DNA of 64,000 nucleotides from Telmatobacter sp. DSM 110680 (GTDB taxonomy: Bacteria > Acidobacteriota > Terriglobia > Terriglobales > Acidobacteriaceae), in the NCBI RefSeq assembly GCF_039994875.1, contig NZ_CP121196.1:930001-994000 (forward strand), in the 5' to 3' direction. The position numbers were made by a program, and so were the translations under genes. Shown in pieces: positions 26,812-36,575 of the stretch (within the stretch, counting starts at the first letter, position 1; the number at the start of each line of letters is the position of its first letter). The notes beneath the pieces were generated by a model, which worked only from the letters and a program-made list of their open reading frames with translations, had not been told where the DNA came from and searched no databases.

Positions 26812-27396
26812 TCAGACCTGCATGACTTCAGCTTCCTTCTTGCGCGAGAGTTCTTCCATGCGGCGAATCTCTTCGTCGGTCATCTTCTGGACCTCTTCGA
26901 GGGCGCGCTTCTCATCGTCTTCGCTGATCTTTTTTTCCTTCGCAAGCTTCTTCAATGCGTCGTTGCCATCCCGGCGTACATTGCGGATCGCGGTGCGGTG
27001 CTCTTCGAGAACCTTGTTGAGATGCTTGACCACATCACGACGGCGCTCTTCGGTCATGGGCGGAACGGGTACGCGAATCACCTTGCCGTCGGAGATGGGA
27101 TTAAACCCGAGATCGGAAGCCTGGATAGCCTTCTCGATCTCTTTGATGATCGAGGGATCCCAGGGCTGAATGAGAATGCTCTGCGGTTCGGGGGCACCGA
27201 CCTGGGCCATCTGGTTGATGGGCGTCATGGTGCCGTAATAGTCCACCTTGATCTGGTCAAGCATGTGCGCGCTGGCGCGTCCGGTGCGCGTGGAAGCCAG
27301 GCTGGCCTGGAAGGTTGCGACGGCCGCATCCATGCGCCGCTTCAGGTCGCCCGAGAGTCCCTTAAGTGCTGGATTACCATCCATAAACGATGCCAT
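26812..27396 (-). CDS. frr: Ribosome recycling factor
   Basis: Start placed at ATG 27396: the GAGGAA site is six bases before it but directly touches the ATG at 27402. The 194-residue product has all RRF features: ASLASTRTGRASAHMLDQI, YYGTMTPINQMAQVGAPEP, IQPWDPS, LNPISDGKVIRVPVPPMTEERR-type blocks, and the conserved C-terminal helix (DEEIRRMEELSRKKEAEVM). It frees 70S ribosomes from mRNA after termination, with EF-G. The usual partner pyrH is not adjacent; upstream lies an oxidoreductase gene instead. Confidence 0.96.
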   Translation of the reverse strand: MASFMDGNPALKGLSGDLKRRMDAAVATFQASLASTRTGRASAHMLDQIKVDYYGTMTPINQMAQVGAPEPQSILIQPWDPSIIKEIEKAIQASDLGFNPISDGKVIRVPVPPMTEERRRDVVKHLNKVLEEHRTAIRNVRRDGNDALKKLAKEKKISEDDEKRALEEVQKMTDEEIRRMEELSRKKEAEVMQV

Positions 27397-27486
27397 GGTC
27401 ATTTCCTCGCTATGCCAATTGCCAACGGCTATTCTACAACCCGGCGGTCGGGCTCGGGTCGCATACGGAGATCTCCAAGAGCCTCG

Positions 27487-28683
27487 CTATGCTTCGAGCG
27501 TTACCCGTTTTGCGGCGAGTTGTGCCTTGATGACGAGCTCCGCAGCGAGCAGGCATTGCACCTGGTCTTGGGCGGTATGCGTGCGGTTGACGACATCCGC
27601 CACGAACTGTGGGCCAAACGGCAACGGTATGTTGTTGCAGTCGATGTAGCGGGCCTGCTTGCTGTCGACAATGAACAGATTATTGCCCTGCGGTTTGACT
27701 GCGACGTCGGTGTATTTGCGGATTTCGATGTAGCCATCCGTCCCAAGGATGAAGAGACGGCCATCGCCCCATGTGCCGAGGCCATCTGGGGTAAACCAGT
27801 CCAAGCGCACATAACCGAGTCCGCGATTTCCGCGCAGCACCATGTCGCCGAAGTCTTGGAAGTCAGGATGGTCAGGATGGCGGATGTTGGCGATCTGCGA
27901 TTCCACCACTTCAGCCTGGGTTGATCCCGTGTAGAAGAGGAATTGATCTACCTGGTGCGAACCGATATCGCAGAGAATTCCTCCGTAGAGTTCAGGCTTC
28001 CAGAACCAGTCGGGCCTGCCTGTTCCGCCGCCAGCCACGCCGCCATGTTGGAAAATCTGGTGAGGGGCAATGTTGATGGTCTGGATCACCTTGCCGATGG
28101 CTCCCTGCTGTACTAGCGTTCCCGCGTAAACCGCGGCTTTCACTTCAAGCCGCTCGCTGTACATGATGGCGTAGATGCGTTTGGTTTCAGCTATCGTCTT
28201 GCGTACTTCGGCAAGCTGTTCAAGCGTTGTTATGCCGGGCTTGTCAGAGAGAAAGTCCTTGCCAAGCTTCATAGCCCGCACGCCGAGTGGTGCGCGTTCA
28301 CTGGCGACCTGCGAGCTGAGGACAAGCTGGATGGACGGATCATTCAGAATCTCGTCCTGCGTTTGGACCATCTTCACGTTGGGGAAGCGCTTGGTGAAGG
28401 CGGCGAGTTTGTCTTTTTCTCCGCCCCATGCCGCCACCAGTTCGCCGCCGCCGCGCTGTATGGCGCCCACCATGCCGTAGATGTGATCGTGGCTCATCCC
28501 GCAGACGGCAAATTTGATGTGGTGTACAGGAGCTTCCTCGGCCTGAACGGGCAACGTTTCCTCGCTCACGTATGAGAAGTCACCGCTAGCTGTGAAAGCC
28601 CGCGCAGCGGGACTGCCGGACAGCATACCAATCGAACCCATGAGGCTTGCTTGTTTCAGAAAACCACGCCGGTCAGTCGACAT
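27487..28683 (-). CDS. Tat-exported Gfo/Idh/MocA family oxidoreductase
   Basis: Start ATG 28683 has AAGGAG at a spacing of 8. The 398 residues open with a twin-arginine signal (RRGFLKQASLMGSIGML). The mature part has a Rossmann-type NAD(P) region (KFAVCGMSHDHIYGMVGAI) and a conserved DKPG block near DFLSDKPGITTLEQLAEV, a family hallmark. A C-terminal beta sheet domain follows (LRGNRGLGYVRLDWFTPDG). Such exported members are often linked to sugar metabolism in the periplasm; the substrate here is unknown. It lies between lipA and frr on the same strand. Confidence 0.85.
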   Translation of the reverse strand: MSTDRRGFLKQASLMGSIGMLSGSPAARAFTASGDFSYVSEETLPVQAEEAPVHHIKFAVCGMSHDHIYGMVGAIQRGGGELVAAWGGEKDKLAAFTKRFPNVKMVQTQDEILNDPSIQLVLSSQVASERAPLGVRAMKLGKDFLSDKPGITTLEQLAEVRKTIAETKRIYAIMYSERLEVKAAVYAGTLVQQGAIGKVIQTINIAPHQIFQHGGVAGGGTGRPDWFWKPELYGGILCDIGSHQVDQFLFYTGSTQAEVVESQIANIRHPDHPDFQDFGDMVLRGNRGLGYVRLDWFTPDGLGTWGDGRLFILGTDGYIEIRKYTDVAVKPQGNNLFIVDSKQARYIDCNNIPLPFGPQFVADVVNRTHTAQDQVQCLLAAELVIKAQLAAKRVTLEA

Positions 28684-28774
28684 GCTGTCGTCTCCTTATT
28701 CCATTAGAAGGACAATTTGAAATCACGCCAGCGCATTGCCACAAGCGTCAAGTCATTGATGATGTGCGAGAATC

Positions 28775-29749
28775 TCAAGCCGAAGGCTGCAATGCAATCA
28801 AGCCGGTCGACGCTGCCTGCTCGTGCGCGTGATAGCTGGAACGAACCAGCGGACCCGACTCGACGTGGCGGAAGCCCATCTTGAGAGCTTCGATCTTCAA
28901 CTCGGCGAATTCTCTCGGCGTGTACAAGCGCGCCATGGGCAAATGATCGCGAGATGGCCGCAGGTATTGCCCGATGGTGAGGATATCGCAGCCGACGTCA
29001 GCCAGATCGCGAAAGACCTCGATGAGTTCGTGTGTCTCTTCGCCCAGGCCGACCATGACCCCAGACTTCGTGACGCCCACCGGATTCAACTCTTTGGAAT
29101 AACGCAGAAGTTCAAGGGAACGTTCATAACGCGCGCCTGAACGGACAACGCGATAGAGTCGCGGGACGGTCTCGGTGTTGTGGTTCATGACTTCAGGCTT
29201 GGCGTTGACGACGATACCGATGGCTTCGGGGTTGCCCTGGAAGTCCGGAATCAGCACCTCGACGCGGCAGCCGGGCGCTTGCTTTCTAATCTCGTCAATG
29301 ACCATGGCGAAGATGCGGGCGCCGCCGACAAGATCATCGTCGCGATTCACGCTGGTGATGACGGCGTGTTCGAGGCCCAGAATTGCCACGGCCTCGGCTA
29401 CGCGGCGTGGTTCATCCATATCGATCGGCTCAGGGCGGCCCTTGGGGACCGCGCAGAATCCGCAGCGGCGGGTGCACAGGTTGCCCAGCATCATGAAGGT
29501 GGCGGTCTTGTGATGCCAGCATTCGCCGATGTTGGGGCAATGCGCGCTTTCGCACACGGTGTGCAGGCCAAGCGAACGAGCAAGACGCTTCAGGTCGTGG
29601 TAGTTTTCGCCCACAGGGGCGCGAGCCTTGAGCCACTCCGGCTTGGGAGCGGGCGTCTTGCGCGTGAGCTGAATCTGCACCAGTTCCATCTCTTCCATTG
29701 TAGCCGGGGCCTGCGATCCGCTTTGCTGCGCCGGGTCGGTCGACTGCAT
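28775..29749 (-). CDS. lipA: Lipoyl synthase
   Basis: The 324-residue product carries both iron-sulfur motifs of LipA. Cys66, Cys71 and Cys77 in CESAHCPNIGEC bind the auxiliary cluster. Cys92, Cys96 and Cys99 in CTRRCGFC bind the radical SAM cluster. SVNRDDDLVGGA and GQYLRPSRDHLP are further conserved blocks. It inserts two sulfurs into octanoyl groups on lipoyl domains, including GcvH, which fits the nearby gcvT. The start at 29749 lacks a clear ribosome site; ATG 29698 or 29689 would shorten the non-conserved N terminus. No lipB is adjacent. Confidence 0.95.
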   Translation of the reverse strand: MQSTDPAQQSGSQAPATMEEMELVQIQLTRKTPAPKPEWLKARAPVGENYHDLKRLARSLGLHTVCESAHCPNIGECWHHKTATFMMLGNLCTRRCGFCAVPKGRPEPIDMDEPRRVAEAVAILGLEHAVITSVNRDDDLVGGARIFAMVIDEIRKQAPGCRVEVLIPDFQGNPEAIGIVVNAKPEVMNHNTETVPRLYRVVRSGARYERSLELLRYSKELNPVGVTKSGVMVGLGEETHELIEVFRDLADVGCDILTIGQYLRPSRDHLPMARLYTPREFAELKIEALKMGFRHVESGPLVRSSYHAHEQAASTGLIALQPSA

Positions 29750-29902
29750 ACCGAACTGCAGACTACGGCGGGGACAATTGAAAGATTATTCGCTTCGATG
29801 AAACCAACCCGTTGGCTGAAGACTCTCTGCCTGTGAGGAAGCATCCAATGCCGTTAGTTCCCTAGGAACCGGGGTACAATTCCAGCCGAAGAGGAGGCTC
29901 GT

Positions 29903-30190
29903 GTGAAAGGTGTTCTGGTCGTAGCCGTCGCTTGCTTGGCTCTAGGACTCTTCATCATCTTCTATTTCTGCCACGGAACAACAGGCCTCTCGCTTGCCTA
30001 TCCGCTATCGGCCGCTTCGATTCACATCGACATCACCACAACTGGCGTTGGGGTGCCCATCGCGATTGGGCTCACGCTGCTTGGCGCTTTCTTATTGATT
30101 GTTGCCACCATCATCGCGTTGGTCGGCTTGCTGCGGAAAAAGGGCGAATTTCCGCCCAGTAAGCGCCGCGAAGCTGCGTTTGAGGAATAG
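29903..30190 (+). CDS. Small membrane protein of unknown function
   Basis: GTG 29903 follows a GAGGAGG site. The 95 residues have two membrane helices (VLVVAVACLALGLFIIFYF, then GVPIAIGLTLLGAFLLIVATIIALVGLL) and a basic cytosolic tail (LRKKGEFPPSKRREAAFEE). It is divergent from lipA and convergent with the S9 peptidase. Not recognised. Confidence 0.65.
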   Translation: MKGVLVVAVACLALGLFIIFYFCHGTTGLSLAYPLSAASIHIDITTTGVGVPIAIGLTLLGAFLLIVATIIALVGLLRKKGEFPPSKRREAAFEE

Positions 30191-30250
30191 AAGTCCGCGG
30201 AGGCGTGGAGGAGATGCTTCCCTGCTCCCGCGGAATTCTAGGCAGAGCTC

Positions 30251-32311
30251 TTATTCCGCCTGCTTGTTGGGAGTTGCGGCGGTCGGAGCCGGATTAGCCG
30301 GTTTCAGATATTTATCCCACCAGCCCAGCCAGCGCTCGTAGCGATCCTTGATGAAACTTGGCCGTGTAAATCCGTGGAACTGGCCGGGGTAGACGACGAG
30401 TTCAGTCGGTCGGCCGAGCGACTTAAGCGCTTCATACATCTGCTCGCCTCCCAGCAATGGCACATTCATGTCGGAAGTGCCTCCCATGAAGAGCATCGGG
30501 GTATGCACGCGTTTGTCGATCTCGAGGAACGGGTAGCTCATCTTGATGTAGAGCTGCAGATTCTTCCACGGCGGCCCCAGTTCGTTGTCGTATTGCAGGA
30601 TGTACTGGTCGACGCCGTAGAAAGACATCGGCGCGGCCACCCCCGCCCCGCTGATCCCTGCTTTGAAGCGATCGGTGCTGGCGACGGTGTAGTCGGTCAG
30701 GATGCCCCCGTAGCTCCATCCCGTCACCGCCAGCCGATTCGGATCGGCTACGCCCATCGCGATTGCCTTGTCCACGCAGGCCAGCAGATCTTCGACCTCG
30801 TAGTGGCCCCAGTCGGCGGCGATGGCTTTCGCGTAGTCCTGTCCGCGGCCTGAACTGCCGCGATAGTTCACGTTCAGTTCGGCGTAGCCTTTGGTGGCCA
30901 GCCACTGGCGCATGAAGTCGAAGCTGTGCTCGTCTTGACCATTGGGGCCGCCATGAATGAAGAGGATCATCGGCACCGGCGTTCCCGACTTGAAGTCTGC
31001 CGGCCGAGTTAGCAGCCCATGAACCTCCAGGCCCTCCTTGTCCTTCGCTTCAAGGTCCTCCGTGGGAACCAGGTTCAACTCCGCCATCAGCGCATCGTTG
31101 TGCGTCGTCAGCTTGCGTAGTGCGCCGTTCTCGAGCGCGTAAATCTCAGCAGGCGAGCTGTCGTTGGTGTACAGAACAGCCGTGTGCCCGCCTTCCTGAT
31201 CCCACCCCATCACCGCACCCGGCTGCGCAAGTTCGCGCTTGACGCCGTCACCCGATAACTCCACCTCAGCGGGATATTGATTGCGATCGTCCGCAACGAG
31301 GTAGCGCAGATGCCCATCCGCTGAAAAAAATGGCTGGCTCACGCCACGATCGAACTTCGCCGCCGGATAGCTGACTTTGCCATCCAGCGTCACCACAGCG
31401 GGCTTGTTCTGCGAGTACTCCAACAACTGCAGCTTCGCGCCCTGCGTGTACGCGATCGACTTCGAATCCGGCGACCACGCCAGGCGGCCGCCATCAGGGC
31501 CGGTCCACGTCGTCAGCTTTTTCGGTGTCGATCCTGCTTTTGCCTCGACCACAAACACGTCGGAGTTGTTGCTGCGGTCAGCATCAGGATCGGCGTTGCT
31601 TTCAAACGCAACCCAATTTCCATCTGGTGACCACTCCGCGCCGTTCTCATTCACGCTCTTGCTGTTGGTCAGCTTTTCCGCTTTTTTGGTCGTCAGATCC
31701 CAGAGGTACAGCGCGTTGTACGCATCGTTGCGTAAGTATCCCTGGATGTCCTGCTTGAAGTGGTAGCGATCGATCACAATCGGCTTGGGCGGCGCGGGAG
31801 GCTTGCCCTCTTCCGGATCAGGCTCGGCCTTGGGATGCAGGGAGAGCAGTAGCTTCTTCGAATCCGGAGACCATGCGTATCCCTGGATGTTCTGGTCGGT
31901 AATATTTGTGAGCTGCTCGGCTTCGCCTCCGCGCCGGTCCATCACCCACACTTGGTCGCCCTTGGTGGTTCCCGGACGCGACGACATGAAACTGATGTAG
32001 TGGCCGTCAGGGCTGAACTTCGGTGCCGACGCGCCCTCCTTGCCGTAGGTCAACTGCAGATGGACTGACCCGTCCCACTTCACCATCCACAAGTGCGATT
32101 GCGATTTGTCTTCCTTAGTGTCGACCTGGCTGACCGAATAGACCACCCACTCGCCGTCTGGCGAGACAATCGGGCCACCAACGCGCTGCAGTTTTGCAAG
32201 ATCGTCAAGGTTGATATCGCGCTTCTTCGGTGCATCGGCTGCGTGTGCTGCAAGAGTTGTGGAAAGGATCAGAAAGACAGAGGCGGCAAGGTTCAATTTG
32301 CTTAGGGACAT
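30251..32311 (-). CDS. Exported S9 family peptidase (dipeptidyl/acylaminoacyl peptidase type)
   Basis: Start at ATG 32311 gives a signal peptide (MSLSKLNLAASVFLILSTTLAAHA); earlier starts add a long Arg-rich leader. The 686-residue product has WD40/TolB-like propeller repeats in the first part, with repeated SPDGxxxxY motifs near residues 90-300. A C-terminal alpha/beta hydrolase follows, with catalytic Ser533 (GWSYGG), Asp614 (SDMNVP) and His646 (QFHGF). FIHGGPNGQ is the oxyanion block. It cleaves short peptides, probably in the periplasm. It does not sit in an operon. Confidence 0.92.
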   Translation of the reverse strand: MSLSKLNLAASVFLILSTTLAAHAADAPKKRDINLDDLAKLQRVGGPIVSPDGEWVVYSVSQVDTKEDKSQSHLWMVKWDGSVHLQLTYGKEGASAPKFSPDGHYISFMSSRPGTTKGDQVWVMDRRGGEAEQLTNITDQNIQGYAWSPDSKKLLLSLHPKAEPDPEEGKPPAPPKPIVIDRYHFKQDIQGYLRNDAYNALYLWDLTTKKAEKLTNSKSVNENGAEWSPDGNWVAFESNADPDADRSNNSDVFVVEAKAGSTPKKLTTWTGPDGGRLAWSPDSKSIAYTQGAKLQLLEYSQNKPAVVTLDGKVSYPAAKFDRGVSQPFFSADGHLRYLVADDRNQYPAEVELSGDGVKRELAQPGAVMGWDQEGGHTAVLYTNDSSPAEIYALENGALRKLTTHNDALMAELNLVPTEDLEAKDKEGLEVHGLLTRPADFKSGTPVPMILFIHGGPNGQDEHSFDFMRQWLATKGYAELNVNYRGSSGRGQDYAKAIAADWGHYEVEDLLACVDKAIAMGVADPNRLAVTGWSYGGILTDYTVASTDRFKAGISGAGVAAPMSFYGVDQYILQYDNELGPPWKNLQLYIKMSYPFLEIDKRVHTPMLFMGGTSDMNVPLLGGEQMYEALKSLGRPTELVVYPGQFHGFTRPSFIKDRYERWLGWWDKYLKPANPAPTAATPNKQAE

Positions 32312-32411
32312 GGGCAAGAGATTACCATTCAGCCGCGCATGGATTCCATGAGAATGTGATCGAGTAAGCGCAGTCTTTGCTTTCACTTCGAGCGGACTAA
32401 AAGTGCGGCGT

Positions 32412-32834
32412 CTAGCGCAGCTTTTCTCGAACTTCAATTCTTACGAGGTAGAAGAAGAAGACCAGGTTGAGCAATCCCTGAATCAGCGCAGGAAGCATGT
32501 GGAGGTGCGCATAGATCCACACGTTGTACCCGCCCAGCATGAGCACGGCTGCCAACGCCATGGCCCATGCCCATCGAAACAGCATCAACAGTCCACCGCA
32601 TGCCGCGAAAAGAAACACTGGCAGCAGTAGGAAGAGTGCGGGGTAATGGCCGCCGACCACACCAATGATGATGACGACGGCGAGCAACAGCAGATAGAAG
32701 GAGATGGCAACGAGACCCGGAAGCGGGACCAGTTCTCGCTTTGGCGATGGTGCGGTGTTCGATTCTACGACTGAATGGGTCGAGGGCTGAGAATGATTTG
32801 CCGATTCGATCTGGTTGCTACGCTCGTCGCTCAT
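32412..32834 (-). CDS. Membrane protein of unknown function
   Basis: The 140-residue protein has a polar N-terminal 35 residues and then about four membrane helices (VAISFYLLLLAVVIIIGVVG, ALFLLLPVFLFAACGGLLML, WAMALAAVLMLGGYNVWIYA, LIQGLLNLVFFFYLV). Its ATG overlaps the TGA of the cytochrome c gene upstream, so the two are co-translated. Function not known; a link to the cytochrome is inferred from this overlap. Confidence 0.75.
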   Translation of the reverse strand: MSDERSNQIESANHSQPSTHSVVESNTAPSPKRELVPLPGLVAISFYLLLLAVVIIIGVVGGHYPALFLLLPVFLFAACGGLLMLFRWAWAMALAAVLMLGGYNVWIYAHLHMLPALIQGLLNLVFFFYLVRIEVREKLR

Positions 32835-33193
32835 AGGGTGTGCATATAAGCCAGCAGGTCGTGCAACTGCTGGTCATCGAGCGCGGTGCCAGGCATGGTT
32901 CCGTGACCGTGCAGGATCACCGCGGTCAGTCGCTCATCCGTAGGTGGCGCCCCAGAGGGCATGGACTGGACCTTTGTGATGGCTTGTAGACCTGGCCCAT
33001 GCAGACCGTGGGTGGTGGTCGGATAGTGGCACTTCGCGCAGGCCTGGTGAAACACTGCCGCGCCCCGTGCTTCTTCGGGTGTCCACTCCGACTCAGGTTT
33101 CGATGGGGGCAGCGATTTGCATCCGGCCATCAGCGATAGCGTGGATATGCCAGAGAACAATGCAAGTGCGCAACTGCAAATACGGGTGTGCAT
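32831..33193 (-). CDS. Cytochrome c lipoprotein
   Basis: ATG 33193 has GAGGAG about five bases upstream; earlier in-frame ATGs have no ribosome site. The 120-residue product starts with a lipoprotein signal (MHTRICSCALALFSG, lipobox LMAGC near residue 23). A class I cytochrome c domain follows, with the heme motif CAKCH and a probable axial Met in HGTMPGT. DQQLHDLLAYM closes the fold. It is a membrane-tethered periplasmic electron carrier. The next gene, a small membrane protein, overlaps its stop by ATGA. Confidence 0.85.
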   Translation of the reverse strand: MHTRICSCALALFSGISTLSLMAGCKSLPPSKPESEWTPEEARGAAVFHQACAKCHYPTTTHGLHGPGLQAITKVQSMPSGAPPTDERLTAVILHGHGTMPGTALDDQQLHDLLAYMHTL

Positions 33194-33380
33194 TTCTCCT
33201 CTGATAATACAGGCCTTCCATGCCTTTTGAACCGTTGTGCGCCAGCTCACAGCGGCCTTGAAATGCCGTGCCATGCTGAAGATGTCTTGAAACCTTTTGC
33301 CTCGATTCGCCGCAAGGGTTGTTGATGGCCGCGCGCCGGCAAAGTTGTGCGCGGCTTGTATAGCTGCGGGAAGGAATTGC

Positions 33381-34511
33381 ATGAAGCGCCGTCTCATCAT
33401 CGTTGGAGTGATCGCGACTGTGGTCATTGCTGCCATCTGGCTGGTGTTTGCATGGCAGGCCCATCTTGCGCGCTTCGACTATTCCGGCACGGTGGAAACG
33501 CGCGAGATCCAGATCGGATCGAAGATCGGCGGCCGCGTCGTTGCGGTTCCAGTCGAAGAAGGCCAGATAGTCAAGGCCGGATCCACGCTTGTCCTCTTCG
33601 AATGCGATGAGTTGAAAGCCCAGCGCGCGCAGGCCGCGGCATCACTTGAGCAGGCGCAGGCCGATCTCGACAAGATGCAGCGCGGCAATCGTCCTGAGGA
33701 AATTGTCCAGGCAGAAGCGACAGCGCGTGCGCAGCAAGCCGCGCTGGAATCGGCGCGAAATGGCCCTCGTCGCCAGGAGATCGACCAGGCGCAAGCTGAC
33801 TACTCTGCCGCCTCCGCGGATGCAAAGAACGCCGAGATCTTCTTTGAGCGTATGCAGAAGCTAGTCGCGACCGACACCATCTCGCGCCAGCAATTTGACG
33901 ACGCCCGGGAAAAGCGAGATTCCGCTGCGCAGCGCGCCGAATCCGCGCGTCAACACCTCGCACTTTTGCAGGCCGGGACACGCGTTGAAGATCTCCACGC
34001 CGCTGAAGCCAGATTCAACCAGGCAGATGCCGCCGCGGTTCTCGCCCGCAAAGGCTTCCGAAAAGAGGATATCAATGCGGCACGCGGAAGGCTCGCCGAA
34101 GCGCAGGGCCGCGTTGCGGAGCTCGATGCACGCCTTCGCGAGGCGGAACTGACCGCGCCGTCTGACGCGGTCGTCGAAGTGGTCAGCGTGCGCCCCGGCG
34201 ACCTTGTCCCCGCGGGCCGCATCGTGATCACCCTGCTTGAGGCTTCGCAGCTCTGGGTCAAGGTCTATGTGCCCGAAACCGATCTCGCCCACGTGCGAGT
34301 TGGCCAGCATGCAACTGTCCGCGTCGATAGCTTCGGCAATCACGCATTCGAAGGACATGTTGGCCAGATCGCATCGCAAGCGGAATTCCTCCCTCGCAAC
34401 GTGCAGACCAAAAGCGATCGCGAACACGAAGTCTTTGGCGTAAAGATCTACGTCGACAATGCGCAGCAGATTCTCAAGTCGGGAATGTCGGCGACGGTGC
34501 GCCTCGAATGA
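33381..34511 (+). CDS. HlyD-type periplasmic adaptor of an ABC export system
   Basis: ATG 33381 follows AAGGA at seven bases. The 376-residue protein has one N-terminal membrane helix (about 4-24), a split lipoyl-like domain ([20 protein letters not shown] and later [20 protein letters not shown]), and a long coiled coil between them. A beta-barrel domain ([21 protein letters not shown]) closes it. It resembles YbhG-type adaptors. Its stop overlaps the ABC ATPase start, and the permease follows the same way, so 33381-36549 is a tight operon for export of unknown substrates. Confidence 0.9.
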   Translation: MKRRLIIVGVIATVVIAAIWLVFAWQAHLARFDYSGTVETREIQIGSKIGGRVVAVPVEEGQIVKAGSTLVLFECDELKAQRAQAAASLEQAQADLDKMQRGNRPEEIVQAEATARAQQAALESARNGPRRQEIDQAQADYSAASADAKNAEIFFERMQKLVATDTISRQQFDDAREKRDSAAQRAESARQHLALLQAGTRVEDLHAAEARFNQADAAAVLARKGFRKEDINAARGRLAEAQGRVAELDARLREAELTAPSDAVVEVVSVRPGDLVPAGRIVITLLEASQLWVKVYVPETDLAHVRVGQHATVRVDSFGNHAFEGHVGQIASQAEFLPRNVQTKSDREHEVFGVKIYVDNAQQILKSGMSATVRLE

Positions 34512-35437
34512 CGGCCGTAATTACAGCCGACCATCTCACCATTCGCTTCGGCTCGTTCACTGCGGTCAACGACGTTAGCTTCGAAGTGGGCAAAGGCGAG
34601 CTCTTTGGCTTCCTCGGCCCTAACGGTTCGGGCAAGACCACCATCATCAAGGCGCTTTGCGGATTGTTGCAACCTACAGAGGGCACCGGACGCATCCTCG
34701 GCATGGATATTCGCAAGGATGCCGCTGAAATCCGCCGCCACGTCGGTTACATGTCGCAGAAGTTCGGCCTGTACGAAGACCTCACTGTTGCCGAGAACAT
34801 GAATTTCTATGCCGGGGTTTATGGTCTCTCCGCCGATCGAGCCGCCGAGCGCACGCGGGAACTGCAGGTTCTTACCGGCATTGAGCCATATATGAACCGC
34901 CGCGCAGGCCAGCTTTCCGGCGGATGGAAGCAGCGCCTGGCGCTCGCCTGCTCCATCATCCACTCTCCCGAGGTGGTCTTCCTTGATGAGCCGACAGCCG
35001 GTATCGATCCCGTCGCCCGCCGCGCTTTGTGGGACTTGCTCTTTCAACTTTCCGGGCAGGGCGTGACCTTTTTTGTTACGACGCATTACATGGATGAGGC
35101 CGAGCGCTGCGGCCGCGTCGGCTACATCTACATGTCCAAGCTCATCGCTATCGGGACGGTCGCTGAATTGCAGAAACTTCCCGATGCTAACCCCACGGGT
35201 ACATCGCGCATTCAGATCACCGCACCCAATCCTTCCGCGCTGCTCGACAGTGTGCGTCACCTGGCCGGTGTTCGGGAGGCCACCATCTTCGGACGCTCCA
35301 TTCATGCGCTTGCCGAAGATGATCATCTCGCCGATCTTCGCGCGCAACTTCCCCAAGCGAAGATTGAGATTATCGAGCCCTCGCTCGAAGATGTCTTCGT
35401 AACCCTCACCTACCGCATCATGGAGTCGCAGCGATGA
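34508..35437 (+). CDS. ABC transporter ATP-binding protein
   Basis: The 309-residue protein has the full ABC ATPase set: Walker [10 protein letters not shown] (about residue 36), Q-loop at [13 protein letters not shown], signature [10 protein letters not shown], Walker [14 protein letters not shown], and the H-loop at TTHYMDEAE. It is the single-domain type of YbhF-like exporters. The ATG overlaps the adaptor stop (ATGA), and the stop overlaps the permease start. It powers the ABC-2 permease encoded next. Confidence 0.93.
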   Translation: MTAVITADHLTIRFGSFTAVNDVSFEVGKGELFGFLGPNGSGKTTIIKALCGLLQPTEGTGRILGMDIRKDAAEIRRHVGYMSQKFGLYEDLTVAENMNFYAGVYGLSADRAAERTRELQVLTGIEPYMNRRAGQLSGGWKQRLALACSIIHSPEVVFLDEPTAGIDPVARRALWDLLFQLSGQGVTFFVTTHYMDEAERCGRVGYIYMSKLIAIGTVAELQKLPDANPTGTSRIQITAPNPSALLDSVRHLAGVREATIFGRSIHALAEDDHLADLRAQLPQAKIEIIEPSLEDVFVTLTYRIMESQR

Positions 35438-36549
35438 GGGCCCTCTTCCACGGTCTTGTTCCTGTCTGCCGGAAAGAGTTCCTGCACATCATCCGCGATC
35501 CGGGCACTCTGTTCTTCGCTCTTCTCATTCCTATGCTGCAACTGTTTCTGTTCGGATTTGCGGTAGATACGAATATCCGCCAGGTTTCCACGGTTGTCCT
35601 CGATGAGTCGCACACGCAGGAGAGCCGCCGTCTTCTTGAGAGCTTCGCCGGATCCGACGTCTTCAATCTGAAGATCTACGCCGGCTCGCAGGACGAGATG
35701 TATGAAGCGATCCGCGCCGGAAAAGCACGCGTAGGCATTCGCATTCCCTACGACTATGCGCGCCGCCTGCAGGACGGCACTACCGCCACGGTCCTCGTAC
35801 TTGTCGACGGCTCCGACTCGAGCGTTGCCGGCCAGGCAATGAGCACATCCACCGGCGTTGCGTTGAAGGAGTCGCTTGTCCGTGTTATGCCGAATGGCAC
35901 AATGCCCATCGAAGTGCGGCCGTCGGTGCTGTATAACCCGGCCACGCGCTCGGCGAATTTCTTTGTGCCCGGCTTGATCGCGATCCTGTTGCAGGTAATG
36001 GCGATTTTGATGATCGCGCTAAGCCTCGTCCGCGAACGCGAACGCGGGACGCTGGAACAGTTGACCATGACGCCGGTGGCCCCACTCGGGCTGATGGTGG
36101 GCAAGATGATTCCTTACGGCGCGCTCACCTTCTCGGAAATGTGCGCCATTCTCTTCGTCATGCGCGTCATCTTTCAGGTGCCGATTCACGGCAGCGTGCT
36201 CCTGCTCCTGGCTCTCTCTATCCCGTTCCTGCTCACGGTGCTGGGCATCGGCCTCATCATCTCCACACGCGCACACACGCAGGCTGAGGCTTTTCAGCTG
36301 TCGATGGGAACAATTCTGCCGTCTGTGTTTCTTTCCGGCTACATCTTTCTCATTGAAAACATGCCGCTGTTTTTTCAGGGGATCAGCCGCCTGATTCCGG
36401 CGACCTATTACATCCAGATCCTGCGCGGCATCATTTTGCGCGGCGCAGGTATCAGCGAACTGTGGATTCCGGCCACAGTCCTTACGATGATGGGCTGTAC
36501 CAGCACACTGCTGGCGGCTAGACTCTTCGTAAAACAGAGCGGCCACTAG
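35434..36549 (+). CDS. ABC-2 type transporter permease
   Basis: The 371-residue protein has a cytosolic start ([22 protein letters not shown]), the first helix (about 27-47), and a periplasmic region of about 130 residues. Five C-terminal helices follow, opening with [20 protein letters not shown] and the cytosolic [16 protein letters not shown] loop, which is the coupling element of the ABC-2 family. It resembles YbhR/YbhS. Only one permease gene is present where E. coli has two, so a homodimer is likely. Confidence 0.92.
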   Translation: MRALFHGLVPVCRKEFLHIIRDPGTLFFALLIPMLQLFLFGFAVDTNIRQVSTVVLDESHTQESRRLLESFAGSDVFNLKIYAGSQDEMYEAIRAGKARVGIRIPYDYARRLQDGTTATVLVLVDGSDSSVAGQAMSTSTGVALKESLVRVMPNGTMPIEVRPSVLYNPATRSANFFVPGLIAILLQVMAILMIALSLVRERERGTLEQLTMTPVAPLGLMVGKMIPYGALTFSEMCAILFVMRVIFQVPIHGSVLLLLALSIPFLLTVLGIGLIISTRAHTQAEAFQLSMGTILPSVFLSGYIFLIENMPLFFQGISRLIPATYYIQILRGIILRGAGISELWIPATVLTMMGCTSTLLAARLFVKQSGH

Positions 36550-36575
36550 AGCCTACTGGGGCGCGCAGATGCAGG

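Noticed and set aside
26668-27924. Long open plus-strand frame (418 codons) opposite frr and the oxidoreductase
   Set aside because: It is the shadow of two clear minus-strand genes; its translation has no family pattern and no ribosome site.
30194-30234. TCCGCGG/CCGCGGA inverted repeat between convergent genes as a terminator
   Set aside because: Only a 7-bp stem with a 27-base loop and no T-run; too weak to annotate.
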